Below are positions 14,668-22,976 of a stretch of 64,000 nucleotides of DNA, one piece after another. A program made the position numbers and the translations under genes. Each line of letters begins with the position of its first letter. Positions within the stretch are counted from its first letter, which is position 1. The notes below the pieces were generated by a model. It was not told the DNA's origin and ran no database searches. It was given only the letters and a program-made list of their open reading frames with translations. This DNA comes from Flavobacterium glycines (GTDB taxonomy: Bacteria > Bacteroidota > Bacteroidia > Flavobacteriales > Flavobacteriaceae). The stretch is from positions 62,001 through 126,000 of the forward strand of contig NZ_FNEO01000005.1 in the NCBI RefSeq assembly GCF_900100165.1, read 5' to 3'.

Positions 14668-16596
14668 ATGCAATTCAAACATCCTGAAATTTTATACTTT
14701 CTCTTTTTATTGATTGTACCTGTTTTGGTTCATTTATTTCAGTTTCGAAAGTTTAAAAAAGAATATTTCACCAATGTTCAGTTTTTAAAATCCATTTCAA
14801 TACAAACCAGAAAGAGTTCCCAACTTAAAAAATGGCTGTTACTTGCAAGTCGTTTATTGCTGCTTTTTTGTGTTATTATGGCTTTTGCACAACCTTTTTT
14901 TGATGCCAAAGAAGCAAAAAATCGCTCTAATGAAATGTATATTATTCTGGATAATTCTTTTAGTATGCAGGCCAAAGGAAAGAAGGGAGAATTATTGAAA
15001 AGAGCCGTTCAGGAATTACTCGAAGAAACACCTGAAAACACTAAGTTTTCATTACTTACCAATACCGAAAGCTATTGGAATACAGATATTAAATCCATTA
15101 GAAACACACTTCAAAATTTAAAATACAGCGCCATTGCATTTGATTTGAATGCTATTTTAGCCCGACTCAATGCACATCCAACTAATGATAAAAAAGATAT
15201 TATCATCATTACAGATGCGCTGGGATTGAATTCGAAACAACTCCAAAATCTTCCTAAAAATAATGTTAGCTATTTTATAGTTCCAAAAGCCGAACAGCTT
15301 AATAATGTGTCAATAGACAGTGTTTTTATTGATGAAACAACTGATGATTTCTATGACATCAACGTCAACTTGTCCTGTTATGGCGAAAACATAAAATCGC
15401 TTCCTATAGCTATTTACAACCAGAATAAACTGATTGCAAAAACAGTTACCAACTTGGAAAGTCCAAAAAAATCATTGCATTTCAACATTCCTAAACAAGC
15501 TTTTCATGGTTATATTTCCATTTCCGACAACAATTTAACTTATGACAACACTTTTTATTTTAGTATTTCTAACACCAAAAAAACAAATGTAATCAGCATT
15601 GGCGAAAGCGAAAAAAGTAACTTTTTACAACGCATCTATACAAATGATGAATTCAATTTCAGTAATTCAGCATTAACTTCCTTAGACTATAATTCTCTTG
15701 AAAAACAAGATGCCATTGTTTTAAACGAATTAGACGAAATTCCTCAGGCATTGCAAATTACTCTGAAAGATTTTGTTCAAAAAGGCGGCAATCTTATTTT
15801 TATTCCTTCGCCAAAAAATTCCATTACAGCACTAAATTCTTTTTTAGGAAATTTTGGAAACATCCAATTCAAATCCTATGAAACGAACAACAAATTGATT
15901 AGCAAAATCAATTTCAATCATCCTCTGTTTTCGGGAGTTTTTGAAAACAGAATTTCTAATTTTCAATACCCGACAACCAAAGCTTCTTTTAGCATTTCAA
16001 ATACAAATCCGGCTGCTTTACTTTATGAGAACCAAACTGCTTTTTTAACGGCAGTATTAAATCCGGTTTCGGCTGTTTATGTATTTTCGGCTCCTCTAAA
16101 CACTGAGAACTCAAACTTTCAACAATCACCTTTAATTGTTCCTGTTTTTTATAAAATGGCACAATTCAATCAAAACAATGCTGTAAATGCGCTTACAATT
16201 GGAAACCAAAATCCCTTTATTGTCAATGCTTCACTTACAAAAGACGGAATTTTAGAAATTAAAAATGCTACTGAACAATTTATTCCTATTCAGCAAATTA
16301 GAAATTCAAAAGTTAAAATGACTTTTAACGATTTGCCACAAGAAGCCGGAAATTTTGAAATATACAATCAAAAACAATGGGTTGAAAACATCAGTTTTAA
16401 TTACAACCGAAGTGAAAGTAATCTCAATCCGTTGGATAACAATTTGCTTTCCGATTATCAAACTGCCAATTCTATTGAAAGTATTTTTCATAGCCTACAA
16501 AGCGAGCGAATGGATAATCAACTTTGGAAATGGTTTGTTATCTTTGCACTGCTCTTTCTATTATGCGAAATGGCAATTATAAAATTCCTGAAATAA
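14668..16596 (+). CDS. BatA-like membrane protein with von Willebrand A domain
   Basis: A 642-residue protein. Residues 1-76 are the BatA/aerotolerance N-terminal double membrane module (HPEILYFLFLLIVPVLVHLFQFRKFKK, then LLLASRLLLLFCVIMAFAQPFF). A von Willebrand A domain follows at about 88-215 with the metal-site signature D95-N-S97-F-S99 in ILDNSFSMQ. The middle is a long extracytoplasmic region with a glutamine-amidotransferase-like fold hint (FVQKGGNLIFIPS), and the C-terminus ends in a membrane helix (LWKWFVIFALLFLLCEMAII). Family members are linked to cell-envelope or stress functions in Bacteroidota; a molecular role is not known. It precedes the dihydroorotase-like gene by 14 bases. 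Confidence 0.85.
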   Translation: MQFKHPEILYFLFLLIVPVLVHLFQFRKFKKEYFTNVQFLKSISIQTRKSSQLKKWLLLASRLLLLFCVIMAFAQPFFDAKEAKNRSNEMYIILDNSFSMQAKGKKGELLKRAVQELLEETPENTKFSLLTNTESYWNTDIKSIRNTLQNLKYSAIAFDLNAILARLNAHPTNDKKDIIIITDALGLNSKQLQNLPKNNVSYFIVPKAEQLNNVSIDSVFIDETTDDFYDINVNLSCYGENIKSLPIAIYNQNKLIAKTVTNLESPKKSLHFNIPKQAFHGYISISDNNLTYDNTFYFSISNTKKTNVISIGESEKSNFLQRIYTNDEFNFSNSALTSLDYNSLEKQDAIVLNELDEIPQALQITLKDFVQKGGNLIFIPSPKNSITALNSFLGNFGNIQFKSYETNNKLISKINFNHPLFSGVFENRISNFQYPTTKASFSISNTNPAALLYENQTAFLTAVLNPVSAVYVFSAPLNTENSNFQQSPLIVPVFYKMAQFNQNNAVNALTIGNQNPFIVNASLTKDGILEIKNATEQFIPIQQIRNSKVKMTFNDLPQEAGNFEIYNQKQWVENISFNYNRSESNLNPLDNNLLSDYQTANSIESIFHSLQSERMDNQLWKWFVIFALLFLLCEMAIIKFLK

Positions 16597-16610
16597 AACA
16601 TTATTCATAT

Positions 16611-17864
16611 ATGAAACTAATTATCCGAAGCGCAAAAATTATCGACCCTCAAAGTTCTTTTCACAATCAAACGGTAGATATTTTAATAGCAGATGGTTTA
16701 ATTGAAAAAATTGGGGCTAATTTACCTAATGCTAACAATGCCGAAGAACTAAAACTGGATAATCTTCACGTTTCACAAGGCTGGTTTGACAGTAGCGTTT
16801 CTCTTGGCGAACCAGGTTTTGAAGACCGTGAAACTATTACAAACGGACTTTTGGTTGCTGCAAAAAGTGGTTTCACAGGCATAGCTTTACAACCTAACTC
16901 CTTCCCTATAATTGACAATCAATCGCATATTAATTTTGTAAAAAGTAAAGCATTCGGTCAAGCCACCGAACTTTTTCCTATTGGTGCTTTGACCAAAAAT
17001 GCAGAAGGAAAAGACATGGCTGAATTGTATGACATGAAACAAGCCGGAGCAATTGCCTTTGGTGATTACAACAGAAGTTTAGAAAATGCCAATTTGCTAA
17101 AAATCGCTCTTCAATACACTCAGGATTTTGACGGCGTAGTGATTGCTTTTGCTCAGGAAGAAAAAATCAAAGGAAATGGTGTAGTAAACGAAGGTATCGT
17201 TTCCACTCGTTTAGGATTGAAAGGAATTCCTAATCTTGCCGAAGAATTACAAGTAGCCCGCAATTTATTTCTATTGGAATATACCGGAGGAAAAATGCAT
17301 ATTCCAACGGTTTCTACTGCTAAATCAGTAGCTTTAATCAAAGAAGCCAAAGCCAAAGGATTAAATGTAAGTTGTAGCGTAAGTGTACATCATTTAACGA
17401 TGACCGATGAAAAACTAGACAATTTTGACACCCGTTACAAAGTAACTCCGCCATTAAAAACCGAAGAAGACCGTCAGGCTTTATTAGCCGGAGTTCTGGA
17501 TAATACTATTGATGTTATTACGAGTGACCATAATCCAATAGACATTGAACACAAAAAAATGGAATTTGATTTGGCAAAAAATGGTACTATTGGTTTAGAA
17601 TCTGCTTTTGGAGCTTTAATGAACGTATTGCCTTTAGAAAAAGTAATTGAAAAATTAACCAATGGAAAATCGGTTTTTGGTATTGAAAAATCAACAATAA
17701 AAGAAGGCGCAACTGCTAATATTACCTTATTCAATCCGGAGAGCACAAACATTTTCACAAAAGCCACCATTTTATCAAAATCTAAAAACTCAGCATTTTT
17801 AGGGATGCCACTAAAAGGAAAAGCATACGGAATTGTAAATCAGGGAAAATTAATATTAAGCTAA
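16611..17864 (+). CDS. Dihydroorotase homologue lacking most metal ligands (pseudo-dihydroorotase)
   Basis: A 418-residue amidohydrolase-fold protein. The sequence follows type I dihydroorotase closely (LGEPGFEDRETI, SVHHLTMTDEKL, DVITSDHNP), but the zinc site is broken. The HxH expected after the first strand is S62-V-S64 (WFDSSVSLG). The histidine in the HIxHVSTA strand is T233 (HIPTVSTA). The HCED-type segment reads AFAQEE. It therefore probably cannot hydrolyse dihydroorotate. It may be a structural partner of aspartate transcarbamoylase, as in the PyrC' subunits known from Pseudomonas, or have another role. An in-frame ATG further upstream lies inside the BatA-like gene; MKLIIRSAKIIDP is the natural family start. 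Confidence 0.82.
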   Translation: MKLIIRSAKIIDPQSSFHNQTVDILIADGLIEKIGANLPNANNAEELKLDNLHVSQGWFDSSVSLGEPGFEDRETITNGLLVAAKSGFTGIALQPNSFPIIDNQSHINFVKSKAFGQATELFPIGALTKNAEGKDMAELYDMKQAGAIAFGDYNRSLENANLLKIALQYTQDFDGVVIAFAQEEKIKGNGVVNEGIVSTRLGLKGIPNLAEELQVARNLFLLEYTGGKMHIPTVSTAKSVALIKEAKAKGLNVSCSVSVHHLTMTDEKLDNFDTRYKVTPPLKTEEDRQALLAGVLDNTIDVITSDHNPIDIEHKKMEFDLAKNGTIGLESAFGALMNVLPLEKVIEKLTNGKSVFGIEKSTIKEGATANITLFNPESTNIFTKATILSKSKNSAFLGMPLKGKAYGIVNQGKLILS

Positions 17865-17872
17865 TAAATTAT

Positions 17873-18193
17873 ATGAATCCAGATAAAGAAAGTAAAAACA
17901 TAGCCATCATTAGCTATTTCACTATTATAGGAGCAGTAATTGCTCTTTTTATGAATAATGACAAAAAAGCCCCTTTCGCCTCATTCCATATTCGTCAGGC
18001 ATTGGGTATCTTTTTATCCTTTTTTTTAATTGGGTATTTTATTGGGTATTTTGACAGCTGGACTATTTCATCTGCTTTTTATCTATTTTATTTCATCCTT
18101 TGGATATACGGATTTTTAGGAGCTTTACAAGGACAAATGAAAGCTATTCCAATTTTAGGAGAACAATTTCAAAAAATATTTAAAAATGTTTAG
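17873..18193 (+). CDS. Small DUF4870-like membrane protein
   Basis: A 106-residue protein with three predicted membrane helices: about 11-27 (IAIISYFTIIGAVIALF), 45-60 (ALGIFLSFFLIGYFIGY) and 65-88 (TISSAFYLFYFILWIYGFLGALQG). The segment FASFHIRQALGIFL between the first two is the usual DUF4870-type signature (F-H-x-R-Q-A). The function of this family is not established. It starts 8 bases after the dihydroorotase-like stop and ends 8 bases before the esterase start, so these genes are surely cotranscribed. Confidence 0.75.
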   Translation: MNPDKESKNIAIISYFTIIGAVIALFMNNDKKAPFASFHIRQALGIFLSFFLIGYFIGYFDSWTISSAFYLFYFILWIYGFLGALQGQMKAIPILGEQFQKIFKNV

Positions 18194-18201
18194 TCTAAAA
18201 C

Positions 18202-18849
18202 ATGAATCTATCCTTAGAATACCTCATCAGAGAACCTAAAATAAAATCAGATAAGAATCCATTATTACTGTTATTACATGGTTACGGAAGCAATGAAGCG
18301 GATCTATTCTCCTTTGCATCTGAATTACCCGAAGAATACTATGTAATATCAGCACGTGCTCCTTATGATTTACAATATGGAAGCTATGCCTGGTATGCCA
18401 TCAATTTTGATGCTAATGAAAATAAGTTTTCAGACCATGAACAGGCAAAATTATCGCGTGATTTAATTGCTCAATTTATCGAAGAATTAATTGCCAATTA
18501 CCCAATTGACGAGAAACAAGTTACCTTATTAGGTTTCAGCCAGGGAGCCATCTTAAGCAATGCCATTGCCTTATCTCATCCTGACAAAGTACAAAAAGTA
18601 ATTGCGTTAAGCGGCTATATCAGCGAACCTATTTTTGAAGAAAATTACAAAAACAATGATTTCTCAAATTTGAAAATTTTTGCAGCCCACGGAACTGTAG
18701 ATCAGGTTATTCCCGTAGAATGGGCACGAAAAACAAAGCCTTTTTTAAATGGTTTAGGAATTCAATCAGTCTACAATGAATATCCTATCGGTCACGGAGT
18801 TTCACCTCAGGAATTTTATGATTTTAGAAATTGGCTTACAAAAAATTAA
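18202..18849 (+). CDS. Phospholipase/carboxylesterase family alpha/beta hydrolase
   Basis: A 215-residue cytoplasmic serine hydrolase of the carboxylesterase/YpfH type. The oxyanion region is LLLHGYGSNEAD (24-34), the nucleophile is S113 in LLGFSQGA, and D167 (HGTVDQVIP) and H198 (YPIGHGVSPQE) complete the triad. No signal peptide. Related enzymes cleave short acyl esters or lysophospholipids; the true substrate is unknown. Last gene of the operon, followed by a strong terminator shared with the convergent FKBP-like gene. Confidence 0.88.
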   Translation: MNLSLEYLIREPKIKSDKNPLLLLLHGYGSNEADLFSFASELPEEYYVISARAPYDLQYGSYAWYAINFDANENKFSDHEQAKLSRDLIAQFIEELIANYPIDEKQVTLLGFSQGAILSNAIALSHPDKVQKVIALSGYISEPIFEENYKNNDFSNLKIFAAHGTVDQVIPVEWARKTKPFLNGLGIQSVYNEYPIGHGVSPQEFYDFRNWLTKN

Positions 18850-18874
18850 AATAATTTTACTCTAATTAATAATT

Positions 18875-18913
18875 AAAAAATCCCGTCTTGTTCATACCAA
18901 GACGGGATTTTTT
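18875..18913. terminator. Bidirectional terminator between convergent genes
   Basis: AAAAAATCCCGTCTTG pairs with CAAGACGGGATTTTTT around a 7-base loop. It serves the esterase operon on the plus strand and the FKBP-like lipoprotein gene on the minus strand. Confidence 0.93.
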
Positions 18914-18933
18914 GTATTTAATAGCACTTAATT

Positions 18934-19923
18934 TTAGTGACAATTTTTATCTAAATGTTTTTTAATTCTTGTTGCATTAGTCGTGTTTCCACTACAATCA
19001 GGAATTAAATTAAATGGAGTAACAACCTTATTTACTGTAATTTCAAATCTGGTAGAATAACCATCACCATCATCATCTGTATCTAAATAATTTGGAATTC
19101 CATCTCCATCAGTATCATCAGGATTAGTTACTCCAGATGCTAAAGTATACATATAACGATTTCCATCTAAATCTTCTAAATAAGAAGGTATTCCATCATT
19201 ATCTAAATCTGTTCTGTCAACAGCATATAATTTGAAACTAAAAACTAATGGTGAGTAACTTGGAATAGAACCCTGACCAGAACTATAATATCCTAATCCT
19301 GAAGGTAAAAACATCACCCCTGCTCCAAAATTATTATACTCAACAGTTCCGTCTGATTTAGACGTTGCAGTTCCTGTTTTAAACTCAGGAAAAACTTCAC
19401 TCCAACCTGTAACAAGTTGGTATAAATACAAAAATCCCTGAGGATATATTACTTTTTCAAACTGAGTTGCTATAAGTTCAGAAGGAACTGTTGCTGTTGC
19501 TGTTGTACGATATAAATAATCTCCTTTATAGGCTGCTAGAACTCCATCTGCATTACAAGGCTGCTCTCCTGTTCCTTCTCTTAAAACTAAATAATAAAGA
19601 CTATAGGTAATATCATGTAACTTAACTTCTTTTTTTAACAACTTTGGAAAAGTACTACTGTTTAGATAAGACATAACTGATCTTTGATTAACAGCATCTG
19701 TAATTTTTGTAAATGTCACATCTTTATCTTCTGGTTGACCAGGGGCATTCGTTTCTACAAAGGTATACGTTTCTAAATATTCTTTAATAGCAATACTATC
19801 TGTTTTAAATTGCTCTCCATAATCCTTTAAAGGTTCTGTAGTAAAGGAATTATCATCTTTAGAGCAGGAAAATAAAAAGAGGCTTGTAATTATTACAATA
19901 AAATAATACTTAAATTTGTTCAT
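18934..19923 (-). CDS. FKBP-type peptidyl-prolyl isomerase-like lipoprotein
   Basis: A 329-residue lipoprotein: lipobox FLFSC with C20, then an acidic SKDDN tail that in Bacteroidota favours surface export. Residues about 110-240 resemble an FKBP domain (LVLREGTGEQPCNADGVLAAYKG, GVMFLPSGLGYYSSG, SPLVFSFKLYAV). An acidic calcium-type stretch follows (LDNDGIPSYLEDLDGN, DDTDGDGIPNYLDTDDDGDG), as in thrombospondin-type-3 repeats. FKBP-like lipoproteins of this layout occur in flavobacteria alongside gliding and envelope folding functions. Whether it still has isomerase activity is unclear because aromatic pocket residues are poorly conserved. Confidence 0.75.
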   Translation of the reverse strand: MNKFKYYFIVIITSLFLFSCSKDDNSFTTEPLKDYGEQFKTDSIAIKEYLETYTFVETNAPGQPEDKDVTFTKITDAVNQRSVMSYLNSSTFPKLLKKEVKLHDITYSLYYLVLREGTGEQPCNADGVLAAYKGDYLYRTTATATVPSELIATQFEKVIYPQGFLYLYQLVTGWSEVFPEFKTGTATSKSDGTVEYNNFGAGVMFLPSGLGYYSSGQGSIPSYSPLVFSFKLYAVDRTDLDNDGIPSYLEDLDGNRYMYTLASGVTNPDDTDGDGIPNYLDTDDDGDGYSTRFEITVNKVVTPFNLIPDCSGNTTNATRIKKHLDKNCH

Positions 19924-19962
19924 TATAGCTGAATTTTAAGTGCGCAAGATACAATATTGATT

Positions 19963-19970
19963 TATTTTTG
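19963..19970 (+). promoter_or_regulatory. -7 box of the S4-domain gene
   Basis: TATTTTTG matches TAnnTTTG and lies 31 bases before the ATG at 20002. An in-frame ATG at 19957 is upstream of this box, which supports the downstream start. Confidence 0.45.
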
Positions 19971-20001
19971 TAAACTATTTAACTCTGATTTTAGAATTTT
20001 T

Positions 20002-20397
20002 ATGCGAATCGATAAATATTTATGGTGTGTCCGATATTACAAGACCCGAAACATGGTTACAGAAGCTTGTAAAAAAAATCACATCACTGTAAACGGTGTA
20101 GTTGCAAAACCGTCTAAAGAAGTTTTTCCTACAGATAAAATCACTTTTAGAAAAGACCAGATTACCCAAACCATTACCGTATTAGACATTCCTGAAAACC
20201 GTGTAGGTGCTAAATTAGTCGATATTTATCGAAGAAATGATACTCCTGCAGAAGTATACCAGCATTTAGAACTATTAAAATTATCAAAAGAACATTATCG
20301 TAAAACCGGAACCGGCAGACCAACTAAAAAAGACCGCAGGGATATTGATGATTACGGAAACGAAATCCATCAGGAAGACGATGAAGAGGATTTATAA
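20002..20397 (+). CDS. S4-domain RNA-binding protein (HslR-like)
   Basis: A 131-residue protein beginning MRIDKYLWCVRYYKTRNMVTEACKK, the S4 RNA-binding fold, with the loop HITVNGVVAKPSKEV. The C-terminal half is charged, with TGRPTKKDRRDIDDYG, as in heat-shock protein 15 (HslR), which in E. coli binds stalled 50S subunits carrying tRNA. It has no catalytic domain such as pseudouridine synthase. The start was chosen at the S4 motif and downstream of the promoter box. It is followed after 52 bases by the phosphoribosyltransferase gene. Confidence 0.85.
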   Translation: MRIDKYLWCVRYYKTRNMVTEACKKNHITVNGVVAKPSKEVFPTDKITFRKDQITQTITVLDIPENRVGAKLVDIYRRNDTPAEVYQHLELLKLSKEHYRKTGTGRPTKKDRRDIDDYGNEIHQEDDEEDL

Positions 20398-20449
20398 TTA
20401 GAACGAAGAAAATCCTAATTTCAACCCAAAATTTAAACATAACAATAAA

Positions 20450-20950
20450 ATGAGCAAAAATATCATTCTAACTGATCAGGAAATCAAACACAAAACAAAA
20501 AGAATTGCTTATCAAATTTATGAAACTTTTATAGATGAAGAAGAAGTGGTTTTGGCTGGAATAGCAACTAACGGTTATGTATTTGCTGAAAAAATTGCTG
20601 AGGAACTTAAATCCATTTCAGACCTTAAAGTAATCCTATGTGAAGTGCAAGTAGACAAACACAATCCTCAACTGGCTATTCAAACCTCTATTACAGCCGA
20701 AGCCTACGCTAATAAAGGTTTAATCCTAATAGATGATGTATTGAATTCAGGCACAACCTTAATTTATGCTGTAAAACACTTTTTGGGTGTGCCTTTGAAA
20801 AAGTTTAAGACAGCGGTCTTAGTAGACCGCAATCATAAAAAATACCCTGTAAAAGCCGATTTTAAAGGAATTTCTCTTTCTACTTCATTATTAGAGCATG
20901 TACAGGTAGAATTTGATCAGGACGACAAAAGTTACGCCTGGTTAAGCTAA
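20450..20950 (+). CDS. Phosphoribosyltransferase family protein (PyrR-like)
   Basis: A 166-residue type I phosphoribosyltransferase. The PRPP loop is LILIDDVLNSGTTL (91-104), with AGIATNGYVFAEKI as the pyrophosphate loop region and AVLVDRNHKKYPVKADFKG in the flexible and C-terminal part. The hood segment (EVQVDK) resembles PyrR, the bifunctional uracil phosphoribosyltransferase and pyr attenuator. No pyr genes flank it and no attenuator-like leader is visible, so an enzyme role or an orphan function is as likely as regulation. Its 3' end overlaps the convergent shikimate kinase gene by nine bases. Confidence 0.85.
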   Translation: MSKNIILTDQEIKHKTKRIAYQIYETFIDEEEVVLAGIATNGYVFAEKIAEELKSISDLKVILCEVQVDKHNPQLAIQTSITAEAYANKGLILIDDVLNSGTTLIYAVKHFLGVPLKKFKTAVLVDRNHKKYPVKADFKGISLSTSLLEHVQVEFDQDDKSYAWLS

Positions 20951-21460
20951 AATCTTCAGAATATCCTCTACAGTCTCACTAATAGTTTGCTTATCTACAG
21001 TAACTATATGTTGCGCCTGATTGTAATAATAACTTCTTTCAAATAAATGAGTAGCAATAAACTCTTTCAGCTCGACATCATTTTTGTCGGCAATAAGGGG
21101 TCTATTGCTCTTATTTAATGACAATCTGGCGACAAGTGTATCTATAGATGCTTTCAGATAGACAGACAATACATTTTCCCCCTTTAATAATTCATGATTA
21201 TTAGCATAACAAGGAGTCCCTCCCCCTAATCCAATAATAACGGCCTCAGGAAGATTCAGTAATTCTACAAAACATTCGTGTTCCAACTTCCTAAAATGGA
21301 TTTCTCCTTTCTCGGCAAATATAGTTTTGATAGTCATTTTGACCTTTTCCTCAATAAATTCATCCAAATCGATAAACGGAATCTCCAGTTTTTTGGACAA
21401 TTCTTTGGCGATGGTCGACTTTCCGCAACCCATATAACCCAACAGTACAATTTTCTTCAT
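20942..21460 (-). CDS. aroK: Shikimate kinase
   Basis: A 172-residue cytoplasmic kinase that phosphorylates shikimate with ATP in the chorismate pathway. Walker A is GYMGCGKST (8-16); D31 and D33 in FIDLDEFIEE and R57 (EIHFRKLE) bind shikimate; GLGGGTPC (78-84) is the glycine-rich substrate loop; the lid is LNKSNRPLIAD. All key residues are present and length is typical. It is transcribed divergently from the tRNA-Lys genes and shares its promoter region with them. Confidence 0.94.
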   Translation of the reverse strand: MKKIVLLGYMGCGKSTIAKELSKKLEIPFIDLDEFIEEKVKMTIKTIFAEKGEIHFRKLEHECFVELLNLPEAVIIGLGGGTPCYANNHELLKGENVLSVYLKASIDTLVARLSLNKSNRPLIADKNDVELKEFIATHLFERSYYYNQAQHIVTVDKQTISETVEDILKILA

Positions 21461-21510
21461 AGAATAAAACCCTATAAATTAGAGTGTTAAAATTTATTAT
21501 TAAAAAAAGA

Positions 21511-21518
21511 CAAATTTA
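21511..21518 (-). promoter_or_regulatory. -7 box of the shikimate kinase gene
   Basis: On the minus strand the sequence is TAAATTTG, an exact TAnnTTTG match, about 50 bases before the start codon. The -33 element is poor. It abuts the tRNA promoter on the opposite strand. Confidence 0.45.
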
Positions 21519-21530
21519 TAATAAAATAGC

Positions 21531-21562
21531 TTGGAAATAATAAAAAAAACGCCTTATATTTG
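21531..21562 (+). promoter_or_regulatory. Promoter of the tRNA-Lys/tRNA-Leu genes
   Basis: TTGG at 21531-21534 and TATATTTG at 21555-21562 form a good Bacteroidota -33/-7 pair, with 21 bases between TTG and the -7 box. The predicted start is about 20 bases before the first tRNA. Confidence 0.75.
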
Positions 21563-21587
21563 CACCCGCAATCAGGGAACGATGCAA

Positions 21588-21660
21588 GACTCGATAGCTC
21601 AGTTGGTAGAGCACATCACTTTTAATGATGGGGTCCTGGGTTCGAGCCCCAGTCGGGTCA
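21588..21660 (+). tRNA. tRNA-Lys (anticodon TTT), copy 1
   Basis: A 73-base cloverleaf. Acceptor GACTCGA pairs with TCGGGTC (one U-G), D arm GCTC/GAGC, anticodon stem CATCA/TGATG with loop CTTTTAA, and T arm CTGGG/CCCAG with TTCGAGC. CCA is not encoded (TCACAA follows). Confidence 0.97.
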
Positions 21661-21704
21661 CAAATGAGTGACTCACTTGAAAAACAAACGTTCTCTGATG
21701 CAAT

Positions 21705-21777
21705 GACTCGATAGCTCAGTTGGTAGAGCACATCACTTTTAATGATGGGGTCCTGGGTTCGAGCCCCAGTCGGGTCA
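21705..21777 (+). tRNA. tRNA-Lys (anticodon TTT), copy 2
   Basis: Base-for-base identical to copy 1. The preceding bases GATGCAA are also shared, so the duplication included part of the leader. The spacer between copies is 44 bases. Confidence 0.97.
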
Positions 21778-21778
21778 C

Positions 21779-21813
21779 AAAAGGTTAAGTAATTTTTACT
21801 TAACCTTTTTTAC
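21779..21813 (+). terminator. Hairpin with T-run between tRNA-Lys and tRNA-Leu
   Basis: AAAAGGTTAAGTAA pairs with TTACTTAACCTTTT around a 3-base loop and is followed by T. It would end or attenuate the Lys transcript, yet it starts only six bases before the leucine gene's leader, so partial read-through or processing must supply tRNA-Leu. Confidence 0.75.
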
Positions 21814-21818
21814 TTTTA

Positions 21819-21901
21819 GGCCATGTGGAGAAACGGTAGACTCGCCATCTTGAGGGGGTGGTGCTCGCAAGGGCGTGAGGGTTCAAATCCCTCCATGGTC
21901 A
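21819..21901 (+). tRNA. tRNA-Leu (anticodon GAG)
   Basis: An 83-base class II tRNA. Acceptor GGCCATG pairs with CATGGTC, the anticodon stem is CCATC/GGTGG with loop TTGAGGG (anticodon GAG), there is a long variable arm (TGCTCGCAAGGGCG), and the T arm is GAGGG/CCCTC with TTCAAAT. Confidence 0.95.
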
Positions 21902-21904
21902 CTA

Positions 21905-21944
21905 CAAAAAAGGTGCTAAATCAATTGATTTAGCACCTTTTTTG
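21905..21944 (+). terminator. Terminator of the tRNA cluster
   Basis: AAAAAAGGTGCTAAATCA pairs with TGATTTAGCACCTTTTTT, with a 2-base centre. It follows the tRNA-Leu gene directly. The next 258 bases to the first enzyme gene hold nothing I can identify. Confidence 0.92.
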
Positions 21945-22202
21945 TATGGATCAATCAAAACAACCTATGGAGAATTAAAATGGGGATCAGGTTCAAAAGT
22001 TGGGGATTAAGCAAAAAGATTAGATAATCTAAATAGGAAAAAATCAATTTTTCTGACTCCTCTTAATTGACTTCTAAAAGCTTTTATTTTGGCATTATAA
22101 AGATTCAGCCGAAGCATTTGTACTTCGATTATCAAAATAATTCAGAATTGATTGATAATTCAGGTTTATGGTATTGAGTAGGATATTGAAGTTTTTTTTT
22201 TG

Positions 22203-22943
22203 CTATTTTAAAACTTTAATTTTTATATTTTTAAAAAACACCTCATTTCCATGATCCTGCAATAAAATATTACCCTCTGCTGCATTTCCAAAATTTGGCC
22301 AGTCTTTGTATTTACTATAAGCTACCAGAGCATTCCACATTTGATTATTTCGGGTATATTCCACAATTTTAACCCCATTTAACCAATGCTCAACTTTATC
22401 ATTTTTTACTACAATTGTTGCTGTATTAAAATCGTCTTTATTAAACTTAAAATCTTTATCTCTCTTTGAAGTAATTAAATCATATAATGATCCAAGGGTA
22501 CGATTGCCTCTCACACCATTTTTTGCATCAGGATGATTTTCATCGTCTAATATTTGAAACTCACAACCAATTGCCGATCCCGCTCCTTTATTCAAATCAG
22601 AGTCTACAAAGTATTTTATTCCACTATTAGCTCCTTTTGTTATTTTAAAATCAACTTTCAAAATGAAATTTTTATACTTCTTAACTGTAACAATATCACC
22701 TCCATTAGAGGATTCACCTCCATCTGTTGCATGCACTTTTAAACTCCCATTTACTATACTCCACCCTTTTGCCGGAAACGCATCCATTCGTGCTCCTCTC
22801 CATCCATTAGTAGTTTTTCCATCCCACAATAATTTCCAACCTTCACTCACTTCTTTTGGGGTTAAAGTATTCGAATTGTCTTTTTGTGCCTGTAAAAGAA
22901 AAGTACTAAGTAAAATTATACTTGATAATAATATTTTTTTCAT
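22203..22943 (-). CDS. DUF1080 protein (3-keto-disaccharide hydrolase domain)
   Basis: A 246-residue exported protein: signal peptide about 1-20 ([10 protein letters not shown]), then one DUF1080 concanavalin-like domain: [70 protein letters not shown]-type strand ([10 protein letters not shown]) and the end [18 protein letters not shown]. Members of this family cleave 3-keto-glycosides made by a partner oxidoreductase. The oxidoreductase gene lies 33 bases upstream in the same orientation, so both should act together. It is the last gene of the long island; no clear terminator follows. Confidence 0.87.
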   Translation of the reverse strand: MKKILLSSIILLSTFLLQAQKDNSNTLTPKEVSEGWKLLWDGKTTNGWRGARMDAFPAKGWSIVNGSLKVHATDGGESSNGGDIVTVKKYKNFILKVDFKITKGANSGIKYFVDSDLNKGAGSAIGCEFQILDDENHPDAKNGVRGNRTLGSLYDLITSKRDKDFKFNKDDFNTATIVVKNDKVEHWLNGVKIVEYTRNNQMWNALVAYSKYKDWPNFGNAAEGNILLQDHGNEVFFKNIKIKVLK

Positions 22944-22976
22944 GATTTGATTTCTGTTATTATTTCTATTAAATCC

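Noticed and set aside
16524..16610. Upstream ATG of the dihydroorotase-like gene overlapping the BatA-like gene
   Set aside because: The extension is out-of-frame reading of the BatA-like C-terminus and has no family similarity; MKLIIRSAK is the natural start.
21945..22202. Possible insertion-sequence remnant between the tRNA cluster and the enzyme island
   Set aside because: No coding similarity, terminal repeats or target duplication can be seen; left as non-coding sequence without features.
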